DNA from: Achromobacter sp. HZ34
GTDB taxonomy: Bacteria; Pseudomonadota; Gammaproteobacteria; Burkholderiales; Burkholderiaceae_B
NCBI RefSeq assembly: GCF_002209485.1
Contig: NZ_NJIX01000005.1
Location: 248,001 to 312,000, forward strand
Direction: 5' to 3'
Length of the DNA stretch: 64,000 bases
In this document: piece after piece, positions 8,143-16,361 of the stretch
Numbering within the stretch: position 1 is the stretch's first letter
How the letters are laid out: the number at the start of each line of letters is the position of its first letter
Program-made: the position numbers and the translations under genes
The notes under the pieces: generated by a model
What the model saw: only the letters and a program-made list of their open reading frames with translations
Database searches by the model: none
What the model was told of the DNA's origin: nothing

Positions 8143-10569
8143 TCAAAAATCGATCTGGGCCGACAGCAGCACCGTGCGCGGCGCGGCCACGGTGGCGTAG
8201 GTACCGCTGGCCAGCCAGTAGGTCTTGTTGAACAGGTTCTCGACCGTGGCCCGCAACACGACGTCCTTGCCCAGCACGCGAGTGCGATAGCGCGCACCCA
8301 GGTCGTAACGGGTCCAGCTTGGCATCTTCATCGTGTTGGCGGCATTGAAATACAGCGACGAGGTGTAGATCATGCGGCCGTTCAGGCTCAGCCCCTGCAC
8401 ACCGGGCACGTCCCAGTCCAGGCCCAGATTATAGGTATGGTTGGGCACGCCGTTGGCGTCATTGCCTTCGTTGACGCCGCCGGCGGTCTTCTTCAGCGTG
8501 GCATCGTAGAAGGTGCCGCTGGCCATGAAACGCAGGCCTTCGGTGATCTCGCCGAAGCCCGACAGTTCGAAGCCGCGGTTGCGCTGCTCGCCGTCGAAGC
8601 TGTAGATATTCGTGGAAGGATCCGTGATCGAGTTGGGACGCGTGATCTGGAAGACGGAAGCCGTGGTCGTCACCGTGCCCCAGTCGACCTTCACACCCGC
8701 TTCATATTGCTTGGACTTGAAGGGCGGAAAGACTTCGCCCGCATTGGCGGCGGTGGCCGGCGCGATGCCGCCGCGGGTCAGGCCCGACGTGAAGTTGCCG
8801 TACAGCGACACGTTCTGCCAGGGCTTGACCACCAGGCCGGCCACCGGCGAGATGGCATCCTCGTTGTAATAGGAAGTGCGCGCGCCCGTGGCGGTGGAGA
8901 AGTTTGTGAGCTGCACGCGCTGCTGGCGCAGGCCGCCGGTCAGCAGGATGCGGTCGTCGAGGAAGGACAGCGTGTCGGTCAAGGCAATGCTGGACAGCAC
9001 CGTGTCCGATGCCTTGCTGGGCCGTTGGCGCTCGGCGGTGATCGGCGCCAGGGGTTGCGGATCGTAGATATTGGATGCGCGCGTGCCGCCGGTCACGTAG
9101 GCGTTCGACTGCTGTTGCTGCAGGCGGGTGAAATCCAGCGACACCGTATGGCCGATCGAGCCGGTACGGAATTTCCCGCGCATGCCCACGTCGGCGGACG
9201 TGGTGTTGCTGTTCGAGTCGTAGTAGGCGTTCAGGACGTTCTGGCCGCCCATCTGGTTGGCGGCGCCCGACGGAAAGGTCTGGTTGGCCTCGCCGTAGCG
9301 ATAGCCCACCGCGCCGTAGACCATCAGGTTGTCCGTGACGTCATATTCCATGCGCGTGGCGACCACGGAATCCTGCAGCTTCAGCTTGGTGCCGGGGTAC
9401 CAGTTGGCATGCCCGGACGGCGGTGATGGGATATCCGTCACGGACGAGGCGAAGCCGACCTGGGGACGGAAGTTGTCGGTGTCCTCGTACTGCGTGTAGG
9501 CATCCAGCGACCAGCGCAACTTGCGGCCGGCGTAGTCCAGGCCCACCGCACCCACGGTGGTCTGCTGGTTGCCGTTGTCGATGGCCGTCGCGCCGTCACG
9601 GTACTGGCCGTTGACGCGGATGCCCCATTCGTCGTTGTCACCGAAGCGACGGCCGACGTCGACCTGGGTACCCACCTGGCCGGGGCTCTGGTAGGTGGTG
9701 GTCACGCGCGTGAGCGGTTCTTCGCCGGCGCGCTTGGTGACGATGTTGATGTTGCCGCCCACGCTGCCGCTGGGGCCCATGCCGTTCATCAAGGTGCCGG
9801 GGCCTTTCAGCACCTCCACGCGTTCCATGATGGCGGCCGGCATGCGGCTGCCCGAGGCCAGGCCGTACAGGCCATTCAGGCCCACATCGGTACTGGACAC
9901 CGTAAAGCCGCGGATCTGGAAGTCTTCGCCGAAACCGGTACTGGACGTCAGCAGGCGCACCGACGACTCGTTCTGGACGACGTCGGCCAGCGTGCGCGCC
10001 TGGGCATCGTCCAAGGCCTGGCGCGTGTAGTTGGTGGTGCTGAACGGCGTATCCATCATGTCCGTCGTGCCCAGGATGCCCAGGCCGCCGCCGCGCGCCA
10101 CCTGGCCGCCCGCATACGCTTCGGGCAAGGCATTGGCGATGCCGTTGACGGTGACGGTGGGCAGCGTGGTGGTGGCCGCCGCGCCGGCCGCCGGCGCCGG
10201 CCGCGTCAACAGATAACTGCCATTGACCTGGCGTTGCGCGTCGATGCCGGTGTTGGCCAGCAAGGCGTCCAGGCCGCCCTGGACCGTATAGCGGCCCTGC
10301 AGGCCATTGCTCATCCGGCCGGCGGTCACCTCGGGGCGGAACGACAGCATGATGCCGGACTCGCGGCCGAAACGGCCCAGCACATCCTCCAGCGAGCCGG
10401 CCGGGATGGCGAAGCTGCGTCCTTCCGCCTGTGCGTGCGCGGCCGGCGCTGCCAACAACACCGGCGCCGCCATGAGCGCAGCACTGACGGCGCGCTTGAG
10501 CGCGCGCGCAAGCGCGGCGTGACGGAAACCCGGATTCGACTGACGCCGCGACGCCCGGAACTGACTCAT
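8143..10569 (-). CDS. TonB-dependent siderophore receptor with STN signalling domain
   Basis: An 808-residue outer-membrane receptor. A signal peptide ends near residue 46 (APAAHAQ). Residues about 50-125 form the STN secretin/TonB short domain (RSFAIPAGSLEDVLGRFG) that talks to FecR-type proteins. The plug follows with ARTLADVVQNESSVRL and MERVEVLKGPGTLMNG, then a 22-strand barrel with the terminal strand LLSAQIDF ending in phenylalanine as needed for BAM insertion. The STN domain together with the adjacent FecR and ECF sigma genes makes a cell-surface signalling system in which the bound siderophore switches on receptor transcription. The siderophore is not identifiable from sequence. Confidence 0.95.
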   Translation of the reverse strand: MSQFRASRRQSNPGFRHAALARALKRAVSAALMAAPVLLAAPAAHAQAEGRSFAIPAGSLEDVLGRFGRESGIMLSFRPEVTAGRMSNGLQGRYTVQGGLDALLANTGIDAQRQVNGSYLLTRPAPAAGAAATTTLPTVTVNGIANALPEAYAGGQVARGGGLGILGTTDMMDTPFSTTNYTRQALDDAQARTLADVVQNESSVRLLTSSTGFGEDFQIRGFTVSSTDVGLNGLYGLASGSRMPAAIMERVEVLKGPGTLMNGMGPSGSVGGNINIVTKRAGEEPLTRVTTTYQSPGQVGTQVDVGRRFGDNDEWGIRVNGQYRDGATAIDNGNQQTTVGAVGLDYAGRKLRWSLDAYTQYEDTDNFRPQVGFASSVTDIPSPPSGHANWYPGTKLKLQDSVVATRMEYDVTDNLMVYGAVGYRYGEANQTFPSGAANQMGGQNVLNAYYDSNSNTTSADVGMRGKFRTGSIGHTVSLDFTRLQQQQSNAYVTGGTRASNIYDPQPLAPITAERQRPSKASDTVLSSIALTDTLSFLDDRILLTGGLRQQRVQLTNFSTATGARTSYYNEDAISPVAGLVVKPWQNVSLYGNFTSGLTRGGIAPATAANAGEVFPPFKSKQYEAGVKVDWGTVTTTASVFQITRPNSITDPSTNIYSFDGEQRNRGFELSGFGEITEGLRFMASGTFYDATLKKTAGGVNEGNDANGVPNHTYNLGLDWDVPGVQGLSLNGRMIYTSSLYFNAANTMKMPSWTRYDLGARYRTRVLGKDVVLRATVENLFNKTYWLASGTYATVAAPRTVLLSAQIDF

Positions 10570-10713
10570 GACTGACCTTTTTCTTGCGTGGGAAATGGAA
10601 GATGAAAAACCGCGTTCTCATCTGCCATGACCCGCGAAATGGAAAAAGGGATCAGGAAGGCATCGATTATTTTGTAACAGGGGTGTCGAGGGCCGAGCGC
10701 CCGTACACCAGCC

Positions 10714-11775
10714 CTAGCTCTTCAGCGCCGCGCCGGATGGCGCGCCAGGCGGCGTCGGCCCCGCCACCAGCCGCACGGAGCGCGCGCCCCAGAAGCGCGT
10801 CCGCGTCTTGATGCGCACGCCCAACGTCATGCTCAAGGTATCAAGCACCCGCCCGATGTCGGCCACCGGAAAGGAACCCGACACGCGCAGGTCGGCGATG
10901 TCGGGATCACAGGACAGCGGATCCATGCTGTAGCGCGCCAGCTCGTCGATGAAATCCCCCAGGCGCATGCTGCGGGCGACGATATAGCCCTCGCTCCAGG
11001 CCACGGCCGTATCGTCGACGGGGACATCGCCCGTCACCGCGGTAGTGCTGTAACGCACGCGATGACCCGCCGGCACCACCCGCGCGTGCGCCGCCGACCG
11101 CGCCGGCTGGATGCGCACGGCGCCCAGGAGCACGCTGACATCGGTCGCGCCGTCTTCCAGCCGCACGGCGTAACGTGGGCCCATGGCCAGCGTCGTCCCT
11201 TGCGCGGTCTCGACCACGAACGGCGGCGTGCTCGACCAGGCATTGGCGGTGCGCACCAGGATCTCGCCGGCCAGCAGCCGCACCAGGCGCTGTGCATCGT
11301 CGAAGCGCACATCGACCGCGCTATCGGTATTCAGGATCAGCTCGCTGCCGTCGGCCAGCACCAGCGTGCGCCGTTCGCCCACCGCGGTGCGGTAGTCGGC
11401 CGTCCAGGCCCGCCAGGGTACGTATTCACGCGCGCTCCAGGCCACGCCGCCGGCACCGGCCAGCAACAGCACCGCCTTGAGCGCATGGCGCCGGCCCGCC
11501 CCCTCGTGCTGGCGCGACGGCGCCAGCGCCGCGCGCGCGATGGCGGCATTGTGCGGACTGGCCAGATGCGTCAGCCGGCCGTTCACCGATTCGATGCGCT
11601 GCCAGGCCAATTCATGGCGGGAATCTTCGGCGCGCCACGCGCGCCATGCGGCCACCGTCGCGGGCGTGACGTCCGGCGCCTGCAATTCCAGCAGCCATTG
11701 CACCGCGCGCTCGGCCACCTCGGGCGCAATGCCCGCGGCATCGGCGGTGGTGCTGTACCAGGGAGATGCGGACAT
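10714..11775 (-). CDS. FecR-family anti-sigma/signal transducer
   Basis: A 353-residue protein with the FecR layout. A cytoplasmic DUF4880 domain occupies residues about 15-65 (VAERAVQWLLELQAPDVTPATVAAW), one membrane helix sits near 98-115 (HALKAVLLLAGAGGVAWSA), and the periplasmic FecR domain follows (GERRTLVLADGSELILNTDSAVDVRF). The C-terminal part carries the STN-like region that contacts the receptor (LRVSGSFPVADIGRVLDTL). It lies 70 bases after the sigma gene and 144 bases before the receptor, the usual fecI-fecR-fecA order. The gap to the receptor should hold the sigma-dependent promoter, but I could not pick one out with confidence. Confidence 0.92.
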   Translation of the reverse strand: MSASPWYSTTADAAGIAPEVAERAVQWLLELQAPDVTPATVAAWRAWRAEDSRHELAWQRIESVNGRLTHLASPHNAAIARAALAPSRQHEGAGRRHALKAVLLLAGAGGVAWSAREYVPWRAWTADYRTAVGERRTLVLADGSELILNTDSAVDVRFDDAQRLVRLLAGEILVRTANAWSSTPPFVVETAQGTTLAMGPRYAVRLEDGATDVSVLLGAVRIQPARSAAHARVVPAGHRVRYSTTAVTGDVPVDDTAVAWSEGYIVARSMRLGDFIDELARYSMDPLSCDPDIADLRVSGSFPVADIGRVLDTLSMTLGVRIKTRTRFWGARSVRLVAGPTPPGAPSGAALKS

Positions 11776-11845
11776 AGCCCTTTATGCGGAGGAAGACGCC
11801 GGGGCGGACTCGCGGCTTGTGCAGGTTATGCGGGCAGTGCGAGAT

Positions 11846-12364
11846 TCATGCCACGGAAAGATCGGCAAAGTAACACCGTTGCAGTGCCTTGACGATATAC
11901 CGCTTCACCGTGGGAATGGAAATGTCCAGGGCGGCCGCTACTTCCGCATGGGTCTGGCCGTCCAGTTGGGACAGCAGGAAGGCATGGCGCACGATGGCCG
12001 GCAGGCCGTCCAGAAGGCGATCCAGCTCGACCAGCATTTCCAGCAGGATGGCGCGGTCCTCGGGCGACTGCGCATACGCTTCCGGCGCCTGCGCCAGCAC
12101 GTCCAGGTAAGCCTTTTCCAGCTTCTCGCGGCGCCAGTGGTTGGACACCAGGTGCTGCGCCACAGTGGTCAGGAAGGCGCGCGGCTCCTTCAGCGCCACC
12201 GGCACCCGTTCGCTGCTGAGCAGGCGAATGAAAGTGTCATGGGCCAGGTCGGCGGCCTGCTCGGCATTGCCCAGGCGGCGCTGCAGCCAGCCCTTGAGCC
12301 AGGAATGATGGTCGCTGTAGAGCGTGGCCACGGTGGTGGGTAGGCAAATTGCCGGGGAATTCAC
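11846..12364 (-). CDS. FecI-type ECF sigma factor
   Basis: A 172-residue iron-starvation sigma factor. Region 2 reads LYSDHHSWLKGWLQRRLGNAEQ then AADLAHDTFIRLL, and region 4 reads LPAIVRHAFLLSQLDGQTHAEVAAALDISIPTVKRYI, the classic FecI helix-turn-helix. A GTG start at 12364 is preferred: it has an AGAGGCAG ribosome site and gives normal family length. An open frame continues upstream to an ATG at 12487, but those extra 41 residues do not look like a sigma factor. A Fur-like site lies about 80-100 bases upstream. Followed by FecR and the receptor it should activate. Confidence 0.9.
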   Translation of the reverse strand: MNSPAICLPTTVATLYSDHHSWLKGWLQRRLGNAEQAADLAHDTFIRLLSSERVPVALKEPRAFLTTVAQHLVSNHWRREKLEKAYLDVLAQAPEAYAQSPEDRAILLEMLVELDRLLDGLPAIVRHAFLLSQLDGQTHAEVAAALDISIPTVKRYIVKALQRCYFADLSVA

Positions 12365-12694
12365 GAGCTGCCTCTTGATCAAGCCACTACCACCTGCAAC
12401 CGCGGCGACGACGGTCGGGGTTAGCCAGCTGAAAGCGAATGAATAAAAATCGTTCTTATTTAAGAACTTGCGGCCACCGCTTGTCAACCGGGGTGTTGCA
12501 GGCTTGCGTCACTGGCGGCGCCGTCTGGGCGGCGCACCTCGCCTATTGCCTGGGAACCTGAAAGAATCGCCCGACCGCTTCCACGATGGTGGCCGACACA
12601 CCGGTGGCCCATGCGCGGCCTGTCGTAGGCACTTTTTCAGCGGCGGCTGCCTCATCGTCCATTTACCTGTCCTACGGAGCCCCCCGGCGTCGCC
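12365..12694. other. 330-base divergent intergenic region (FecI / AraC)
   Basis: This gap separates the sigma gene (minus) from the AraC gene (plus). It holds an AT-rich core near 12440-12470 containing a Fur-like site and the inverted repeat GTTCTTA-TT-TAAGAAC (12452-12467). The rest is GC-rich with no convincing gene. Promoters for both neighbours must lie here. Confidence 0.6.
12442..12460. promoter_or_regulatory. Candidate Fur box upstream of FecI
   Basis: AATAAAAATCGTTCTTATT is a 19-base AT-rich imperfect palindrome in otherwise GC-rich DNA. It matches 11 of 19 positions of the Fur consensus when read on the minus strand. The position, about 80-100 bases before the FecI start, fits iron repression of the whole locus. 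The overlapping palindrome GTTCTTATTTAAGAAC is an alternative explanation. Confidence 0.45.
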
Positions 12695-13711
12695 ATGGAA
12701 CACCTTCGCACGCACTACACGACGTTGTCCCATGCACGTGCCGATCAGCTGCTGTATTGGCGCGACCGGCTCAGCGCGCTGGTTGACCTGCCGGTCACGC
12801 GGGCGGGGATCGCCGAGGGGTTTGCCGGGACTGTCGATGCGTGGCGGGTAGGCGATCTTGCCGTCTCGCGCAGCGACGCCGATCCCATGCGGCAGGACCG
12901 CACGATCGCGCGCATCTCGACCGACCCGCTGAATTACTTCGTGTTCCATGTCCTGCTGGAAGGCGAGATGCGTGCCGAATGTGCGCTCGGTCCGCGCGGC
13001 CGCTTCGAGCAGCGGCGGCCAGGCATCGTGGCGATGGACAGCAATCAGATTTCGCGGCTGGACCGCGCCAAGTGCCGCGTATTGCTGATGTTCGTGCCGC
13101 GCTATCTGGTGCAGTCCGTGATACCGGATGGTGACGCGCTGCATGGGCGCCTGCTTGAGTTCGATGCGCCGGAGGCGGCGCTGATTCCGGCGCAGTTGCT
13201 GGCCTTGTGGCGGGCATTGCCGTCCATGGATACCGAGCAGGCCTACTCCGCCATCCGCGATTGCGCGTTGTTGATCCTGGCGGCGTTCGGCAGGACCAGC
13301 GGTTTCTGCGGCGACGTGCGGGTGGTGCAGCGCACCGCCCTGTTCGGCCATGTGCGCCGGTACATCGAGACCCATCTTCACGCGCCGCAACTTACGCCGG
13401 AGATGGTGCTCGAAGCGTCGGAGATGTCGCGGCCGACCTTGTACCGGCTGTTCGAACATGAAGGCGGGCTGGCTGCCTATATCCGGGGCAGGCGCCTGCG
13501 CATGGCGGCCGCGACGCTGTCCAGCCAGCCGGGCCGGCCCGTCAGCGAAGTGGCGTACAGCCTGGGCTTCCAGAGCGCCGCGGCTTTCAACCATGCGTTC
13601 CGGCGCGCCTTCGCGTTGTCCCCACGCGAATTCCGCGCCGCCGCCGAGGCAGAAAAAGTTGCCCGCGCCCATCGCCCCCGCCACTGGATGGCGGTCTTTT
13701 CGAACGGGTAG
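12695..13711 (+). CDS. AraC-family transcriptional regulator
   Basis: A 338-residue regulator. The N-terminal 200 residues form an AraC-binding-like sensor domain (FVFHVLLEGEMRAE near residue 90). The C-terminal 100 residues hold two helix-turn-helix motifs: LTPEMVLEASEMSRPTLYRLFEHEG and VSEVAYSLGFQSAAAFNHAF, ending with the usual SPREFR. The start at 12695 follows a CGGAGCC ribosome site. It is divergent from the FecI locus, so it could regulate that locus in response to a siderophore as PchR or AlcR do, but its sensor domain looks like the generic catabolic type. A clear terminator follows. Confidence 0.9.
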   Translation: MEHLRTHYTTLSHARADQLLYWRDRLSALVDLPVTRAGIAEGFAGTVDAWRVGDLAVSRSDADPMRQDRTIARISTDPLNYFVFHVLLEGEMRAECALGPRGRFEQRRPGIVAMDSNQISRLDRAKCRVLLMFVPRYLVQSVIPDGDALHGRLLEFDAPEAALIPAQLLALWRALPSMDTEQAYSAIRDCALLILAAFGRTSGFCGDVRVVQRTALFGHVRRYIETHLHAPQLTPEMVLEASEMSRPTLYRLFEHEGGLAAYIRGRRLRMAAATLSSQPGRPVSEVAYSLGFQSAAAFNHAFRRAFALSPREFRAAAEAEKVARAHRPRHWMAVFSNG

Positions 13712-13747
13712 TGTGGACGCTTCGCACCGGCTTCAAGAAGGGATAAG

Positions 13748-13779
13748 CCCGCAACAAATAAATTTGTTGCGGGCCTTTT
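13748..13779 (+). terminator. Rho-independent terminator after AraC gene
   Basis: CCCGCAACAAAT (13748-13759) pairs exactly with ATTTGTTGCGGG (13762-13773) and is followed by CCTTTT. With a four-base loop the stem is 11 pairs. It lies 37 bases after the AraC stop. Confidence 0.9.
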
Positions 13780-13846
13780 GCTGTTCCTTGCTTCGCGTCT
13801 AAGTACAAACCATGATGCATCCCAGTCCCGGTTGTCGCCTAGAATT

Positions 13847-13862
13847 GCGGAAACGTTTACGC
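13847..13862. promoter_or_regulatory. LacI-type operator, copy 1
   Basis: GCGGAAACGTTTACGC has the central AACGTT and flanking half-sites typical of LacI/PurR/GntR-like operators. It lies 21 bases before the VOC gene start, where bound repressor would block transcription. On the other strand it matches the site at 16271-16286 in 15 of 16 bases. A LacI-family gene lies between the two sites. Confidence 0.75.
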
Positions 13863-13883
13863 AAAACAAGACTGGAGACATCG

Positions 13884-14432
13884 ATGAGTTTTCTGCTGGG
13901 CGCGGCGCGCCAGGTCGGCTACGTCGTCAAGGACATCGAAAAGGCCATGGCGCAGTGGGCCCGGCTGGGCGTCGGCCCCTGGTTCTACAAGGAAGACGTC
14001 GGCACCACCGAGTTCCGTTACTACGGCGACACGTCGGCGCCACCCGCGCTATCGATCGCGCTGGCCAACTCGGGCGACTTGCAGCTGGAATTGATCCAGC
14101 AGCGCGACGAGGCCCCCTCCTTGTACCGCGACACCCTGCTGCAGTCCGGCGAGGTGGCCCAGCATGTCGCCTATTGGACGCTGGACCGCTATGACGAACA
14201 CGTGGCCACCCTGCTCGGCCTGGGCTACGTCGAAGGCCACGGCGGCCGCATGGGCACCCGCGGCCGCTTCGGCTACTTCGTCCACCCGGGTCTGCCCAGT
14301 GCCATGATCGAGATTTCCGAACTGACCGGCGGCAAGGGCGAGCACTTCCAACGCGTGCGCGCCGCCAGCGAAGCCTGGGACGGCCGCGATGCCGTCCGCC
14401 GCCTGACCGCGACTGGCAGCCCGGCGAAATAG
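13884..14432 (+). CDS. VOC-family (glyoxalase/dioxygenase superfamily) protein
   Basis: A 182-residue vicinal-oxygen-chelate protein. It opens with ARQVGYVVKDIEKAMAQWARLGVGPWF and carries a second half-fold from about QHVAYWTLDRYDEHVATLLGLGY to the C-terminal HPGLPSAMIEISEL, where a metal-ligand glutamate is expected. It resembles the glyoxalase-like group that includes methylmalonyl-CoA epimerase-type and lactoylglutathione lyase-type enzymes. The start at 13884 sits behind a GGAGACA ribosome site and just after a LacI-type operator. It is the first gene of the catabolic group through 19484. Substrate unknown. Confidence 0.85.
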   Translation: MSFLLGAARQVGYVVKDIEKAMAQWARLGVGPWFYKEDVGTTEFRYYGDTSAPPALSIALANSGDLQLELIQQRDEAPSLYRDTLLQSGEVAQHVAYWTLDRYDEHVATLLGLGYVEGHGGRMGTRGRFGYFVHPGLPSAMIEISELTGGKGEHFQRVRAASEAWDGRDAVRRLTATGSPAK

Positions 14433-14450
14433 GCGGTCGACAACAGGCCT

Positions 14451-14474
14451 ATGGGCCCACCGTCCAGGGCCCAT
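14451..14474. repeat. Perfect inverted repeat upstream of lacI-like gene
   Basis: ATGGGCCC (14451-14458) and GGGCCCAT (14467-14474) flank an 8-base spacer, 18 bases after the VOC stop and 58 bases before the LacI-family start. No T-run follows, so it could be an mRNA hairpin or a regulatory site rather than a terminator. Confidence 0.55.
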
Positions 14475-14532
14475 GCGCCGTTGCCAAGACCGCAGCACAA
14501 TACACGCACCAACGTATCGACCCAAGCACACC

Positions 14533-15630
14533 ATGCCCCACCCTCCCAAGCCCCGCGCCACCATCCGCGACGTCGCCCGCCAGGCCGGTGTTTCCATCGG
14601 CACTGCTTCACGCGCGCTCAATCGCACCGGCCGCGTCAGCGATGAAACCATCGCCCTGGTGGCCAAGGCCGCGCGCCAGCTGGGTTACGCGCCCGACGGC
14701 GTCGCGCGCAGCATGCGCACCCGCAGCACGGGCGTGGTGGGCATCCTGGTCTCGGACCTGTCCAATCCCTTGTATGCAGCGATCATCACCGCCGCCGAAA
14801 CCGCCTTCCAGGCAGCCGGCTATTCCCTGGTGGTGGCGAGCACGCACAACCGCCAGGCCAAGGAGCGCTCGCTCATAGACGTGTTCCGCGGCCGGCGCGT
14901 GGATGGCCTGATCCTGGGCGCCTGCGAAACCGAGTCGCCGGAAACGCTCAGCAAACTGGCCGGCGACATACCCATCGTGGCGCTGGATCGCGACTTCGGC
15001 CCCGACTGCGCCGGCGTCCACGTGGACCACTACCATGGTGCGCTCAAGGCCACGCAATACCTGCTGAATCTGGGCCACCGCCGTATCGCGCTGTTCACCC
15101 CCGGCGCGAACCTGCGGCCGGGCCGCGAACGTATCGCCGGATTCCGCGATGCCTACACCCAGATGGGCCTGACACCCGGTTCCGACCTGGTGCGCATGGA
15201 ACGCTCGGCGATGGAGTTTGCCTTCAGCGAAGCCCTGGCGCTGCTGTCCGCCCCGACTTCGCCCACGGCCTTCGTCTGCCTGGGCACGCGCATCATGGCC
15301 GGCGTGCTGCAGGCGATACGCCATAGCGGACGCAGCATACCGGACGACGTCAGCATGGTGGGCGTGGGCGATAGCGACATCTCGCTGCTGGTCAGCCCCA
15401 ACATCACCACCCTTACCTGGAACCTGGGCGCCGTCGGCACGGTGGCGGCCGAACTGCTGCTGAAGCAGCTGGACGGCGCCGCGCCCCGGCCCGCGCCCGA
15501 ACGCGTGCTGATCACCACCGAACTGATGCTGCGCGATTCGTGCGCGCCGCTGAGCGCGTCCGCCAGCGCGCCTGCGCACACGCCCACGGCCAAGGCCAAG
15601 GCCGGCCGTACTTCGAAGACACGGACTTGA
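14533..15630 (+). CDS. LacI-family transcriptional repressor
   Basis: A 365-residue regulator. The helix-turn-helix is TIRDVARQAGVSIGTASRALN (residues about 9-29) and the hinge is GYAPDGVARSMRTRSTGVVG, leading to a periplasmic-binding-protein-like sensor domain with LVSDLSNPLYAAII and RVDGLILGACETE. The tail after residue 345 is rich in alanine, proline and lysine and is probably disordered. ATG at 14533 places the DNA-binding domain at the start. It is flanked by two near-identical operators at 13847 and 16271, so it very likely controls the VOC gene and the Bug-SnoaL-SDR genes. The effector is unknown. Confidence 0.93.
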   Translation: MPHPPKPRATIRDVARQAGVSIGTASRALNRTGRVSDETIALVAKAARQLGYAPDGVARSMRTRSTGVVGILVSDLSNPLYAAIITAAETAFQAAGYSLVVASTHNRQAKERSLIDVFRGRRVDGLILGACETESPETLSKLAGDIPIVALDRDFGPDCAGVHVDHYHGALKATQYLLNLGHRRIALFTPGANLRPGRERIAGFRDAYTQMGLTPGSDLVRMERSAMEFAFSEALALLSAPTSPTAFVCLGTRIMAGVLQAIRHSGRSIPDDVSMVGVGDSDISLLVSPNITTLTWNLGAVGTVAAELLLKQLDGAAPRPAPERVLITTELMLRDSCAPLSASASAPAHTPTAKAKAGRTSKTRT

Positions 15631-15650
15631 CTCGCACGCCCACGCCTGCG

Positions 15651-15698
15651 CATCCATCGAAACATTCATCGAAGCGTTCATAGAAGCGCCGCTCGAAG
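15651..15698. repeat. Degenerate 12-bp tandem repeat upstream of cupin gene
   Basis: Four 12-base units follow one another: CATCCATCGAAA, CATTCATCGAAG, CGTTCATAGAAG and CGCCGCTCGAAG. The array ends 36 bases before the cupin start. The period and the CGAAG core recall the array at 59415-59474. Confidence 0.6.
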
Positions 15699-15733
15699 TC
15701 CATCAGGACCCACACCCATAAACAGGAGACACG

Positions 15734-16240
15734 ATGCCCAACCCCACTCCCACCACGCAACAGGACCGCCTGCTGTCCGTCAACATCGATGACGGTATCG
15801 CGCTGCCCGGCTCCGCCCCCGGCTCGACCATCATCCCCCTGTTCCTCGACCGCGAGAACGGCGTCTGGGTGCTGTACGGCAAATTCGAACCGGGTACGCG
15901 CCTGCCCACCCACTTCCATACCGGTGTCGTGCACTTCTACACCACCAAGGGCGAATGGCATTACCTCGAATACCCCCAGGACGTGCAAAAAGCCGGCAGC
16001 TACCTGTTCGAACCGGGCGGCTCGGTGCATACCTTCTGTGTGCCCGAAGACGCCAAGCAGGCCGCGGAAGGCTTCATGGTGGTCTTCGGCGCCAACATCA
16101 ATTTCATCGACGACGAATTCGTCGGCATCCGTGACGCCGGCTTCATCGAGGATGCCATCCTGGAATCCGCGCGCAAGGCCGGCCTGCCTGTCCCCCGCTA
16201 CATCCGTCCCAAGGGCGGCGCCGAATTCAGCCGCGACTGA
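15734..16240 (+). CDS. 2,4'-dihydroxyacetophenone dioxygenase-like cupin
   Basis: A 168-residue single-domain cupin. The segment GVWVLYGKFEPGTRLPTHFH, then the later GSYLFEPGGSVHTF, closely matches 2,4'-dihydroxyacetophenone dioxygenase, a non-haem iron enzyme that cleaves the side chain of hydroxyaryl ketones. Probable metal ligands are H60 and H62 in THFH, and H99 in GSVH. The start at 15734 follows an ACAGGAGACACG ribosome site. It sits between the LacI regulator and a Bug receptor, in a group with SDRs and a VOC protein, so it is probably a ring- or side-chain-modifying step. Many family members are uncharacterised, so the substrate is uncertain. Confidence 0.83.
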   Translation: MPNPTPTTQQDRLLSVNIDDGIALPGSAPGSTIIPLFLDRENGVWVLYGKFEPGTRLPTHFHTGVVHFYTTKGEWHYLEYPQDVQKAGSYLFEPGGSVHTFCVPEDAKQAAEGFMVVFGANINFIDDEFVGIRDAGFIEDAILESARKAGLPVPRYIRPKGGAEFSRD

Positions 16241-16270
16241 CGCGCCGACCCGCCCTTTTTTTACCCTGCT

Positions 16271-16286
16271 GCGTAAACGTTTCCAC
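16271..16286. promoter_or_regulatory. LacI-type operator, copy 2
   Basis: GCGTAAACGTTTCCAC, with central AACGTT, lies 75 bases before the Bug gene start. It equals the reverse complement of the 13847-13862 site except for one base. Confidence 0.75.
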
Positions 16287-16312
16287 AACATCTGGCCATC
16301 GCCCGAACGCAG

Positions 16313-16339
16313 CAGTCATCGAAGTCATAGCAGTCATAA
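16313..16339. repeat. 9-bp tandem repeat in the Bug leader
   Basis: Three units, CAGTCATCG, AAGTCATAG and CAGTCATAA, run head to tail between the LacI-type operator and the ribosome site of the Bug gene. Confidence 0.55.
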
Positions 16340-16361
16340 CAATGAACGAGGAGACACCCCC

